From: Hanleya hanleyi
Taxonomy: Eukaryota; Mollusca; Polyplacophora; Lepidopleurida; Hanleyidae
Direction: 5' to 3'
DNA: 64,000 bases
Assembly (NCBI GenBank): GCA_036873755.1
Contig: JAVTVY010036880.1
Coordinates: 97,173-161,172 of the forward strand
The translations under genes were made by a program, and so were the position numbers. A model generated the notes under the pieces. It had not been told where the DNA came from. It saw only the letters and a list, made by a program, of their open reading frames with translations, and searched no databases. Positions 1 to 10,335 of this stretch are shown here, piece after piece (position 1 is the stretch's first letter; every line of letters starts with the position of its first letter).

Positions 1-240
1 TTATAGTACTGGCTATTTGTTTAAGACATATCTTATTTACAACACTTCGTCAAGATAACGTTTTCGAAGCAATGCACTTTGAATCAACAAGTTCACAATT
101 AGTCTATTTTCATGGCTCATATTTCTGGTATTAGTTAGTTTTTAAATACAACATTAATTTCACAAATCCTATGATTATTTCAAACGAGCCTGAATATCAG
201 CAGGCTGTGATGCTGATAAACCTATAACAGGCTCTCTGTT
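1..240. other. AT-rich sequence, nothing recognised
   Basis: I see no coding region, RNA gene or repeat boundary here. The sequence that follows is Penelope-like, so this may be older flanking DNA or a further decayed part of the same element. Confidence 0.5.
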
Positions 241-1336
241 AGAGAACTACAAGCGTCTAGTCCGTCATTCAATATTCAGCCGTCGTCTATTAAAGAATTT
301 CCACGTCCATAATCCAAATATCTAAATCATACAATAGCACAAGCACCAAATTAAAAGAATAAATCATAGTATACATAAAACTAGGCTAGTTTCCTGCTAT
401 AAAGAAGCGGTCAACAGTTTTCAATGTTGCCAGCAAGACATTATCATGTTCCAAAAATATCAAATCCGTATCGCTGATCAGTATTCTTAATCCATATGCT
501 TTTCGTTGTAAAGTCGTCATCTAAAGAAGGATGTATCTCAGTCACGCTTTGATGGTGTCTGTTCATATGTACACTATGATGATCCTGAAATACATAGATT
601 CATACGGCCACGAGACTCAGTTATTACATACAAGTTACGAAACGTACTGCCATAGATCTTGCACGCTACGCTCGAATTTTGCTATCAGCATGCGATATGT
701 ATCGCCAAATTTGAGAAACTTCGAGTGGAGGCGCTTGATGATATAGCCCTGTTTTATAAGTTTCAGCAATAATGTTTTGTGTCGTTGATTATAACCGTCA
801 TATTTAACACAGGATATAGCAAATTTAATAGGCGAGATATGTATAGGCTCTATGCAGATCCCTCTGATATATTGCTCACCAGATAGGGATAGTTTACGAT
901 GTCGAAATTGTAATCATCTCTTTTGTCGTAAAGTCGACGAGAGAGACGGCCCGCTCCATCTTTATAGAGTTATAGGTCTAAATATAATGTGCTGTTAGGG
1001 TTATCTGTAGTTGCCTTCAAATCCAGTGAAGCTGAAACTTTGTCATTTATATAGAGATTATCCACAACAATTATCTGTTTTTAAAGCGTCTGCATATAGT
1101 CGTATTCATAAGAGAACAGAAATAGGTCAACCAAAAAGGGTGCACAAATTATTACCCATTGAAATACCTATATGTACCTACATATTATTAATGAGAAATT
1201 AAGTACCTACATATTATTAATGAGGAATTCATGCAACTCTATAAACAAAGAAACATCCCATGAATGATATCCCTTGTACATGTATGTAGTAGAGCTAAAG
1301 AATGATTTATGGCTTCTGACATTAATATATAGGCGA
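241..1336 (-). mobile_element. Penelope-like element fragment (3' part of RT plus 3' tail), inactive
   Basis: On the minus strand this matches, piece by piece, the Penelope-like copies at 45.0-46.4 kb and 49.0-49.7 kb. About 1336-1130 corresponds to the RT core around the GIPMGTNCAPL-type motif. About 1040-650 corresponds to the stretch after the catalytic YIDD motif, reading LYDKRDD and ending in a conserved HSKFLKFGD-like tail. About 560-241 corresponds to the non-coding 3' tail. Penelope-like RTs are typified by this GIPxGTNCAPL sequence and by a downstream LYDKRDDF motif. No full-length frame survives. An internal direct duplication of about 25 bp occurs at 1166-1230. No GIY-YIG endonuclease domain is visible. 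RT family assignment is good; the subfamily is unresolved. Confidence 0.75.
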
Positions 1337-1500
1337 TCAGATAATTACAAGCGTCTAGTCCGTCATTCATAATCCAGCCGTCGTCCATTAGAGAATATCC
1401 GCGTCCATAATCCAAAGACCTATTCCATATTCCATATAACAGTATTAGCACCAAATTCAAAAAGACAATCATAGTATATACATAGTACACCGATATACCG
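1337..1500 (-). mobile_element. Extra copy of the Penelope-like 3' tail, joined head-to-tail
   Basis: The reverse complement matches the isolated tail at 46740-46890 and the tail following the RT at 46220-46360. The shared text includes CGTCTAGTCCGTCATTC and the CGCGTCCATAATCCAAA segment. It abuts the 5' edge of the RT fragment at 241-1336. That is the tail-RT-tail arrangement (pseudo-LTR) known for Penelope-like elements. Confidence 0.65.
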
Positions 1501-2672
1501 ATACAAGTCCTCCTAAGAATGTCTATAATTCACATCATTTCTCAATACTAGAACACATCGCCCTTATATTATTTAATTTCACAACATTTTAATTATTTTA
1601 TTGGTGTGATTCATAATCCAAAATCTCCATCATAAAGGCTTCGCCAGCAATACTCCGGGCTCTTCGTCCAACACAATGAACCGTTCGTTCAAACTATCTC
1701 TCGGGTATTTTGAGTAATTATATGGTCCTGAACAACTTGTGAGATGAAGCACTGCAGTACCTCAAAGAGGATGACGTCAAATCTGGGAATGTTTGTGTTC
1801 AGTACCAATTGCGGAAATTTTATTCTTTAGAATATCACTGTTCTATCTCGATCTGAAACTTGGTGACAATCTCAGCAAAACAGTCCAGGCACGCGGCACG
1901 GACCGTTAAAACTTTCGACTAGTTTTAGTTTTATCAGAAAGTTGTGTCACATGCCAACTCACAACGAGAGATCCTGAAGGATCTTGGCGCCCACCATTGC
2001 CCGATAATTGTAAGCTAATGACAAGAGGGTCTTTTTGTCCATTGTTACTAAGAACAAACGATTGATTTGTAATTTTGTTTACAGAATTTCGAATCTGAGC
2101 GAAAAAGATCGAAAAAGGGACACTGGAAAACAACAAGATATCATCTTTCTAAGTTTAAGGAGTTTCAAGATTTCTAGAAACTGTACTTACGCCGGTTGTT
2201 ATAGCACAAGAGAAAAGTTAGTCTGAAAGTGAATGTCCGGAGGATCCTTCGTCTTTTTTTTTGTAGTATTTTTTTGGCAAGTGTCATCATTGGGTACCGG
2301 AAGCGAAGACAAATCTCTCCGACTCTTTGGCATGAGCTATGAAACATAACGAATTCTGTTCCATTTACTGGGCTAGTTTGAGATATCTCTTTTAAGATAC
2401 CATGCTCGAAAATAGTAAGATGATACAATACTTAATACTGAAGGGACCCGCGCAGTAATGTTGAAACTTCGAAAGTGTCTGAATCCTGATTATCTCCCTT
2501 GGATCGAAACACGCAGTAGTCTACATTTGTCGAGTTGTTACGTTGTGTCACAAGAGTGACGTCCCTTCATGTAGCCGACCCATCGGCAGACGAAACAGTG
2601 GGTCAGTCCACTGGACTAAAGAAACTGATTTAAAATTTGAAGAAATACATTTTAATTCCGAATTATTTGAAT
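1501..2672. other. Unannotated AT-rich stretch
   Basis: Short frames exist on both strands but none is longer than about 85 codons or resembles a family I know. The right edge is defined by the start of the inverted module A at 2673. Confidence 0.5.
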
Positions 2673-4275
2673 CTATCAATGGGCATATTTTCTCGCCAAC
2701 TGATATTAATGGTGTACGTATGAATTATTTACTGTTAAATTATTTCAACACATCAGTTGTGAGTTTCTATTTTTCAAACATTTTTGAACAATTAGAATGA
2801 AAGCTGTTGGCATTTTTGCTCAGCCTTTTTAACTGGTATTTTTGGTTGAGCTAGTACTCAATTAACTTGAACAGTGGTTGATTCCTGGTGACATATCATT
2901 ATGATGGTCTTGACAATTCCATGCTTATATGGAGCATGAAAGACCAAAACAGTCGTTTTAGACATTTCCTCTGAATAGTAACATTTTTCAATTATTTCCC
3001 AAGTAGGCTCAAGTTTGTACAGAAAATGTATGTCTGTAGATATTACATTACTTGCCATAGCAGTCATTAGAGAACCCTTTTCCAAGAAAGTGGAAAATTG
3101 ATGAGAGTTATACATGTATGCTCACCTGTGTATGCTAATAAAGTATCAGCAATATTTTGGTAATCTAGTGTTTACTGTTTTCACATTTCCTATTATTATC
3201 TCAATGCATTTATACATCTCTTGTTTGATGCTGCAGATTATGGTTGCCAGTGTCCTCTATGTCACAGTTTGCGAAAAATTATCCGGCTACCTAATGTAAT
3301 TTTTTCAATCATACAATGATACATGTACATGTGTATGCTGTTATTTCAATTGTTTGGAATTTAGATTTAAGTGTGACAGACAGAACAAATCTTTACGGTG
3401 GAATCTAAATTCTCATTTCATCTATCACAAATTGCTATCTAACCTGGATTTTAAGGCAAAATTTCAAAGACCAATAGATTCAATGGAATCCATATCAACC
3501 AAGCACTGATTAACGATTGCTAAAGTTTTAATATTCGGTTAAGGTCACTGACATATCAAACCACTGGGTTCCCTGCAGTAACTTAAGAGGCGTTTATTCA
3601 TCATGAATTCAAGTGGCAAAGAAACTTCTTCAGGCTGTTTTCCTGGAATCTTTTCTCCTATTCAGAGCTGAAATAATATCCACTCACCATGTCCAAGTTT
3701 GAAGGCTACATGTATCAGTCCAATAGGTCCATATACCGGACACGAAAATGACAGTTCGCACAAAATGAAATCAGAATTTGGTTGCCATGGCAACTGCAGT
3801 ATTGGATCAATGTGGTAAATGATACATCGTCTCCTCAATATGTATCCACCCACCAAATATTAAAACTGGAAATAAAAGCCTAAAACCTTGACAATAGAGG
3901 GGGCGGGATATTCAAACCCCGGAAATATATTGGGCGGGGGGGGGTCTTCATTACCCTGAAATATATTGGGGGGGGCTCCATTACCGTCAAATATATTAGG
4001 GGGGGTATTCATAACCCTGAAATATATTGGGCGGGGGGGGGGTATTCATAACCTTGAAATATATGGGGGGATAACCAAGTAAATATATTGGGGGGGGGGT
4101 GTATTTTTAAAAACCATCCACCGGGTACTTTTAAAAGGATTCATTTGATTTTATGGGCGAGGTGGATGGTTTAGTTATTGGGGGGGAGGGGTCTGTGTGA
4201 AATGTATTGGGGGGTCAAAAAGGTTAATATTTGTGAGGGGGGGGGGTGTGGACTACAATTTTATTATGGGGGGGA
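2673..4275 (+). repeat. Module A, first copy (outer arm of nested palindrome)
   Basis: This 1.6 kb stretch is repeated in inverse orientation at 4351-6074 and in direct orientation at 25233-28062. The left edge is exact at CTATCAATGGGCAT. It contains no convincing gene; a 64-codon frame (3662-3856, minus) is present in all copies but is unrecognised. Its inner end is an array of G-runs. A 75 bp spacer (4276-4350) separates it from the inverse copy. That copy retains about 130 bp more of the inner end of A, so the two are not a simple mirror of one another. Confidence 0.9.
3893..4275 (+). repeat. G-run microsatellite (AAATATATTGGGGGG-type units)
   Basis: Irregular units of AAATATATT followed by 6-10 G and a short CATAACCCTG-like piece are repeated. 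The same array occurs as C-runs at 4370-4855 and as G-runs at 27557-28055. Many runs of at least four G lie close together, giving G-quadruplex potential. Run lengths differ between copies, as expected from slippage. Confidence 0.85.
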
Positions 4276-4350
4276 GGTTATTATGTGAGAAACCGTACAA
4301 AACAATACAAACATTTACGGCGTGCAACCGTCACAATTGACACTGGAGAA

Positions 4351-6074
4351 TGGGCCATTGCAATTTTAAAACGCACCCCCCCCCCCTCCTGTGGATGGTT
4401 TTCTAAATGTACCCCCGGGTAAATTCTTTTTTTTTGACCGACCCCCCATCCACCCTAATATATTTCTGAGGCAAGGAATACCCTCCCCCCCATAATAAAA
4501 TTGTAGTCCACACCCCCCTCACAAATATTAACCTTTTTGACCCCCCCAATACATTTCACACAGACCCTCCCCCCAAATAACTAAACCATCCACCTCCGCC
4601 CATGAAATCAAATGAATCCTTTTAAAAGTACCCGGTGGATGGTTTTTAAAAATACCCCCCCCAATATATTTACTTGGTTATCCCCCCATATATTTCAAGG
4701 TTATGAATACCCCCCGCAATATATTTCAGGGTTATGAATACCCCCCCTAATATATTTGACGGTAATGGAGCCCCCCGCAATATATTTCAGGGTAATGAAG
4801 ACCCCCCCCCGCCCAATATATTTCCGGGGTTTGAATATCCCGCCCTCTCTATTGTCAAGGTTTTAGGCTTTTATTTCCAGTTTTAATATTTGGTGGGTGG
4901 ATACATATTGAGGAGACGATGTATCATTTACCACATTGATCCAATACTGCAGTTGCCATGGCAACCAAATTCTGATTTCATTTTGTGCGAACTGTCATTT
5001 TCGTGTCCGGTATATGGACCTATTGGACTGATACATGTAGCCTTCAAACTTGGACATGGTGAGTGGATATTATTTCAGCTCTGAATAGGAGAAAAGATTC
5101 CAGGAAAACAGCCTGAAGAAGTTTCTTTGCCACTTGAATTCATGATGAATAGACGCCTCTTAAGTTACTGCAGGGAACCCAGTGGTTTGATATGTCAGTG
5201 ACCTTAACCGAATATTAAAACTTTAGCAATCGTTAATCAGTGCTTGGTTGATATGGATTCCATTGAATCTATTGGTCTTTGAAATTTTGCCTTAAAATCC
5301 AGGTTAGATAGCAATTTGTGATAGATGAAATGAGAATTTAGATTCCACCGTAAAGATTTGTTCTGTCTGTCACACTTAAATCTAAATTCCAAACAATTGA
5401 AATAACAGCATACACATGTACATGTATCATTGTATGATTGAAAAAATTACATTAGGTAGCCGGATAATTTTTCGCAAACTGTGACATAGAGGACACTGGC
5501 AACCATAATCTGCAGCATCAAACAAGAGATGTATAAATGCATTGAGATAATAATAGGAAATGTGAAAACAGTAAACACTAGATTACCAAAATATTGCTGA
5601 TACTTTATTAGCATACACAGGTGAGCATACATGTATAACTCTCATCAATTTTCCACTTTCTTGGAAAAGGGTTCTCTAATGACTGCTATGGTAAGTACAT
5701 GTAATATCTACAGACATACATTTTCTGTACAAACTTGAGCCTACTTGGGAAATAATTGAAAAATGTTACTATTCAGAGGAAATGTCTAAAACGACTGTTT
5801 TGGTCTTTCATGCTCCATATAAGCATGGAATTGTCAAGACCATCATAATGATATGTCACCAGGAATCAACCACTGTTCAAGTTAATTGAGTACTAGCTCA
5901 ACCAAAAATACCAGTTAAAAAGGCTGAGCAAAAATGCCAACAGCTTTCATTCTAATTGTTCAAAAATGTTTGAAAAATAGAAACTCACAACTGATGTGTT
6001 GAAATAATTTAACAGTAAATAATTCATACGTACACCATTAATATCAGTTGGCGAGAAAATATGCCCATTGATAG
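4351..6074 (-). repeat. Module A, inverted copy, contiguous with arm B
   Basis: This is the reverse complement of 2673-4275 and of the third copy at 25233-28062. It begins with GGGCCATTGCAATTTTAAAA, the inner end of A, and ends exactly at ATTGATAG (6074). From here the mirror with the right half of the window continues without a break into arm B. It is therefore the outer segment of the large palindrome as well as one arm of the small one. Confidence 0.9.
4370..4855 (-). repeat. C-run microsatellite (inverse of the G-run array)
   Basis: C-runs of 5-10 are spaced by AATATATTT and short unique words, the complement of the 3893-4275 array. Together the two arrays flank the 75 bp centre of the small palindrome. 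Confidence 0.85.
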
Positions 6075-6719
6075 AAATAATATCTACAAATTACCTATAT
6101 ACAGTAACTACATGTACGATATATTCTCTATTTAATCAGCATCACCAAAAGAGTTGCTACTTTCCTATTATTTGTCATGGCCATTCCATAAAATCAGAAC
6201 TCAGTTCGTACATAGATAGAACATATATCAAAATGTGCCGCATTTATATTTTACACCAGTTTCTAATTCTCTGACTGCATTAGACCCTAATTATACTTAT
6301 AGGCCGACAATACAGGTGAAACAGTATTATACATATGCCATGATGATTCAAAGAGGGGATATGAGGGCATTTGTAAGAGGGCAGTATCCTGAGATATGAG
6401 TGTGGGATTTGAGTAAACAGATACTTGACCTACTTCAGGTCATGTCCACTGATTAATATCTAGTTGGGGGTAATGGGGTATGGAGTGGCTTGACATCTGT
6501 TAGCCAGCCAGCCAGCCAACAGGGTCTTAAGCTGTCAGTTTGTTGACACTTGACCACTCTTAGAGAAATTTGTCTCAGCAGGACACACATTTTATTGTCC
6601 TCCGCCACGAAGTGGTGGGAGGACTTGGAAAGGCTAGCCGTCCGTCCTTCCGTCCGTCCCTCCGTCCGTCCTTCCGTCCGTCCGTCCCACATCTTGTGAA
6701 CGCGATATCTTGAGAACAA

Positions 6720-7621
6720 TTCGACCAATCGACTTCAAACTTGAGAAGGTGCTTCACATCAGTTAGACGACCATTGGTATTGATTTTCACTGAAGTACGT
6801 AATCCAAGATGGCCGCCATCGACCATATTGGATTCTGTTCGTCCCACATCTTGTGAACGCGATATCTCAAGAACATTTCCACCAATCAACTTCAAGCTTG
6901 GGAATGTTCTTCACATCAGTCAGATGGCCATTGGTATTGATTTTCACTGAGGTACGTAATCCAAGATGGCTGCCATTGACCATATTGGATTCCATCCGTC
7001 CCAGATCTTGTGAACACGATATCTCGAGAACAATTCAACTAATCGACTTCAAACTTGGGAAGGTTCTTCACATCAGTTAGACGGCCATTGGTATTTATTT
7101 TCACTGAGGTACGTAATCCAAGATGGCTGCCATTGACCATATTGGATTCTGTCCATCCCACATCTTGTGAACGCGATATCTCGACAACAGTTTGACCAAT
7201 CCACTTCAAACTTGAGAATGTGCTTCGCATCAGTTAAACGGCCATTGGTTTTGATTTTCACTGAGATACGTAATCCAAGATGGCTGCCATGGACCATATT
7301 GGATTCACACCGTTCCACATCTTGTTAACACGATATCTCAAAAACAAATCAACCAATCTACTCCAAACTAGGGAAGGTTTTTCACATCAGTTAGACGGCC
7401 ATTGGTATTGGTTTTCACTGAGGTACATAATCCAAGATGGCTGCCATTGACCATATTGGATTCTGTCCATCCCACATCTTGTGAACGCGATATCTCGAGA
7501 ACAGTTCGACCAATCGACTTCAAACTTGAGAATGTGCTTCACATCAATTAGACGGCCATTGGTATTGATTTTCACTGAGGTACAAATCCAAGATGGCTGC
7601 CATTGACGATATTGGATTCCA
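6720..7621. repeat. ~158 bp minisatellite core (6 units, resuming at 9261-9420)
   Basis: Each unit contains CATCTTGTGAACGCGATATC, a TTCAAACTTGxGAA segment, GACGGCCATTGGTATTGATT and ends in AATCCAAGATGGCTGCC. Unit ends fall near 6812, 6970, 7130, 7288, 7443 and 7598, and a seventh near 9398 lies beyond the nested LINE. The AAGATGGCxGCC word matches the vertebrate YY1 consensus. Confidence 0.9.
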
Positions 7622-9054
7622 TTGCACACATTACGAACTTGTCTTTTAGATCGGGTATTGTCCCAGATTCTCTTAAATCAGCCAAAGTGACTCCAATATT
7701 CAAATCGGGTGAAACAAACCTTTTTTCTAATTATAGACCAATATCTGTATTACCAGCTCTAAGTAAAATTATTGAGAAACTCGCAATAAAAAGGATGGCA
7801 GATTTCTTAGAGAAAAACAATATTATATCTGACACTCAGTATGGATTTAGATCTAATCATTCAACCTCTCACGCGGCGATTTCTCTGTATGATATATTGG
7901 TCACTGCCAAGGAATCTAGAGAATATAGTACAGTTACTTTCTTGGATCTTTCCAAAGCTTTCGACACTGTCAATCACGACATACTGCTCACTAAGCTACA
8001 CCATTATGGTTTTCGCGACACAGCAAATAAGTGGTTCAGAAGCTATTTATCTAACAGATCACAATGTGTCTACTATAACAGTATGCTTTCTTGTTCCATG
8101 AATATCACTTGTGGAGTACCCCAAGGATCTATCCTTGGACCTCTTCTATTTTTACTATATATTAATGACATTAATAATGCCACTGATTTACTTAAGGTCA
8201 TTCTTTTTGCTGATGACACCAGTGTTGTTTATACTTCTAAATACCTCGACAGTGCTGTCACTGTTATGTCACAGGAATTGGAAAAACTATATATCTGGTT
8301 TTGTGCCAATCGACTATCACTAAACGTAAAGAAAACCAAATTCATGATAATAAATCCCACCAAGCAGCGCCTGCGGCACGTGCCACAGCTATTTATATCC
8401 GGTGAAGAGATTGAATTAGTAAATAGTTTCAAATTCCTCGGAGTTTTCTTCAACAATAAACTAAACTGGACAAACCATATTGACTACATTTGCAAGAAGG
8501 TGGCAAGAAACACTGGCGTTATTAACTTTATCAAAAACTCAGTAAATAAGAAAACACTACATATCTTATATTATTCGATGATATACCCATACCTATCCTA
8601 CTGTAACATCCTCTGGGGAAACACATATATGACTCATCTGAAACCGTTAATATTGCTCCAGAAGCGTGTCCTCAGAGTTATTACTCTATCGCAGAAACGC
8701 GAGCATACTCAACCACTATTCACTCATCTAAAAATCACCCCTCTGCACGATCTGAATTTATATTCCTGTTTAAACCTGGTTCAAAAGTTTTTGTATCACC
8801 CTGAAACAATGCCGGTTCTTTTCCGTAACTATTTTACAAAACTGTCTGAAGTACACCGCTATCCCACAAGGAACCAAGAAGTAAATTTATATAGACCTTT
8901 CTATTCCTCTAATCTTTCGTATTATACAATTGGAGTCACGGGGCCACGGGAATGGAACAAGTTACCCTCAGTTCTCAAAACCATAAAATCTTCATCACTA
9001 TTCAGGTCTAAGCTTAAATCTTATTTACTCGAAGTTTTACCCGTTTCTCGATGA
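7603..9054 (+). CDS. Reverse transcriptase (LINE, 5'-truncated), left palindrome copy
   Basis: The frame has 483 codons. The first ~6 derive from the interrupted minisatellite and real LINE sequence starts at HITNLSFRSG. RT motifs are in order: FKSGETNLFSNYRPISVL (residues ~28-45), QYGFRSNHST (~79-88), [16 protein letters not shown] (~113-128), [20 protein letters not shown] (~170-189) and the catalytic FADDTSVV (~203-210). After these come LNVKKTKFM and the FKFLGVFF thumb motif. The C-terminus (LYRPFYSSNLSYYTIGV...WNKLPSVL) is typical of CR1/L2/Jockey-group LINEs. In the cell it would perform target-primed reverse transcription, but the apurinic endonuclease domain is absent. The catalytic aspartates are intact. 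It was probably inserted as a dead 5'-truncated copy. Confidence 0.85.
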   Translation: MTILDSIAHITNLSFRSGIVPDSLKSAKVTPIFKSGETNLFSNYRPISVLPALSKIIEKLAIKRMADFLEKNNIISDTQYGFRSNHSTSHAAISLYDILVTAKESREYSTVTFLDLSKAFDTVNHDILLTKLHHYGFRDTANKWFRSYLSNRSQCVYYNSMLSCSMNITCGVPQGSILGPLLFLLYINDINNATDLLKVILFADDTSVVYTSKYLDSAVTVMSQELEKLYIWFCANRLSLNVKKTKFMIINPTKQRLRHVPQLFISGEEIELVNSFKFLGVFFNNKLNWTNHIDYICKKVARNTGVINFIKNSVNKKTLHILYYSMIYPYLSYCNILWGNTYMTHLKPLILLQKRVLRVITLSQKREHTQPLFTHLKITPLHDLNLYSCLNLVQKFLYHPETMPVLFRNYFTKLSEVHRYPTRNQEVNLYRPFYSSNLSYYTIGVTGPREWNKLPSVLKTIKSSSLFRSKLKSYLLEVLPVSR

Positions 9055-9260
9055 TAATTTCTAGATTGTATGCCCAAAGTTTTAAAGTTTTTTTTTTATT
9101 CACCGTTCGCATTCTCCCTATATTCAGATACTTATAATTATATTCCTAACTGGGATAGAACAAGCCCCCTGGGGCTTTATTCCCGCCATTATTTTGTCAA
9201 CCTACATGTTATTATACCCATATATTATTGGTGAATAAAATTCATTCATTCATTCATTCA
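7622..9260 (+). mobile_element. 5'-truncated CR1/L2/Jockey-group LINE (left copy)
   Basis: The insertion splits a minisatellite unit (TTGGATTCCA before, TCCGTCTCGGATC after). It ends in a (TTCA)n tail just after GGTGAATAAAA. The 3' UTR carries AACAAGCCCCCTGGGGCTTTATTCCCGCC, which can fold into a hairpin and is shared with the LINE ending at 34394. The endonuclease half is missing, so this copy is not autonomous. Confidence 0.8.
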
Positions 9261-9440
9261 TCCGTCTCGGATCTTGTGAACGTGATATCTCGACAACAAT
9301 TTGACCAATCAACTTCAAACTCGAGACGGTGCTTCACATCAGTTAGACAGCGATTGGTATTGATTTTCATTGAGGTAGTATGTAATCCAAGATGGCTGCC
9401 ATTGACCATCTTGGATTTCACTCACCCATATTGTACCCAT

Positions 9441-9814
9441 CTGTGTTGTGAACGCGATATCTTGATCTATTCCACTCATCGATTTATAAACCTCACCATC
9501 CACAAATCCATATACAACTACAGACTTACATTCCAGTGTTACACTACCCATTACTGCTTCCCAAACCTCCTCAAATTGTCTCAACAATTCCAGATGAACG
9601 TCTCTTTCCACATACACATATCAACTTTCCAAGTTATATTTAAGGAGATATTGGAAGCATATATGCTGTATGCTCTCAAACAGCTAGGCTACTTGGCGGA
9701 GGACCTGCTAGCTACTCAGCTTGTTACCTTTCAAATACTGGTCTTGGTTACATTTTTGTACTGCCTGGGTGAAATAATTTCAGCCTAGGATTACTGGGTC
9801 TTTCACCTCCTGCA
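9441..9814. other. Right flank of the minisatellite element, no gene
   Basis: This holds the right subterminal repeat (9695-9704). A 186-codon frame crosses it, but it starts inside the LINE tail and the minisatellite and looks like nothing known, so I do not call it. Confidence 0.5.
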
Positions 9815-10335
9815 AAAATATCGGAATTAAAATTTCCGATATCGGAATTAAAATTTCCGATATCCGAAATTAATGACCTTCAATTTCCGATATCGGAAAT
9901 TGAATTCTCGATATCGGAAATTCAATTTTCGATATCGGAAATTGCATTTTCGATAACGGAAATTGAATTTCCGATATCGGAAATTCAATTTCCGTTATCG
10001 AAAATGCAATTTCCGATATCGAAAATTGTCACTGAATTTCCGATATCGGAATTTGCAACTCTAGGTTTTGTAAAGCTTCCAGAGCTTTCATTTCCGATAT
10101 CGGAAATTCGGTGACAATCTTCCAATATCGGGAATTCAATTTGCGATATCGGAAATAGAATTTCCGATATCGCAAATTGAATTCCCGATATGGGAAATTC
10201 TATTTCCGATATCAGAAATTGTCACTGAATTTCCAATATCGGAAATTCTAATTCCCGATATCGGAAATGCTATTTCCGATATCGGGAATTGCAATTTCCG
10301 ATATTGGAAATAGAATTTTCGATATCGGAAATTCG
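9815..10335. repeat. Array of short palindromes (TTTCCGATATCGGAAA), ~21 bp period
   Basis: About twenty sites of the form ATTTCCGATATCGGAAAT follow one another, joined by 4-5 AT-rich bases. In clean runs the centres step by about 21 bp (near 9908, 9929, 9950, 9970, 9992, 10013; and 10254, 10275, 10297, 10318). Variants include CGATAACGG, CCGTTATCG and CCCGATATCGGG, mostly keeping two-fold symmetry. The array recurs in the other arm at 20971-21491. No gene is present. Confidence 0.9.

Larger units (their letters stand above)
6597..9704. mobile_element. Helitron-related minisatellite element (pearl/HINE type), left copy
   Basis: The left end has GTCCTCCGCC within a hairpin (CCTCCGCCAC-GAAG-TGGTGGGAGG). 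The right end at 9695-9704 carries the inverse, GGCGGAGGAC. Next to the left hairpin is a CCGTCCGTCCxTCCGTCC microsatellite, then a tandem core of about 158 bp units. Short subterminal inverted repeats, an ACGG-type microsatellite, a minisatellite core and a terminal hairpin are the described layout of bivalve pearl elements and Helentron-derived HINEs. No Rep/helicase gene is present, so it is non-autonomous. A LINE (7622-9260) is inserted in the core. The family name is an inference from structure. Confidence 0.6.

Noticed and set aside
6453..6895. Overlapping minus-strand frames with TEGRTEGRTEGR and DGRKDGRRDGRKDGR repeats
   Set aside because: They are translations of the CCGTCCGTCC microsatellite and of minisatellite units.
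9228..9788. 186-codon frame on the plus strand (and its mirror at 21518-22078)
   Set aside because: It starts in the (TTCA)n LINE tail, runs through minisatellite sequence and ends in unique DNA. Composition is not protein-like, and it only persists because the arms are duplicated.
9815..10335. CRISPR-like array
   Set aside because: Repeats and spacers are not distinct: the unit is a short palindrome repeated with AT-rich links, in a eukaryotic context and without cas genes.
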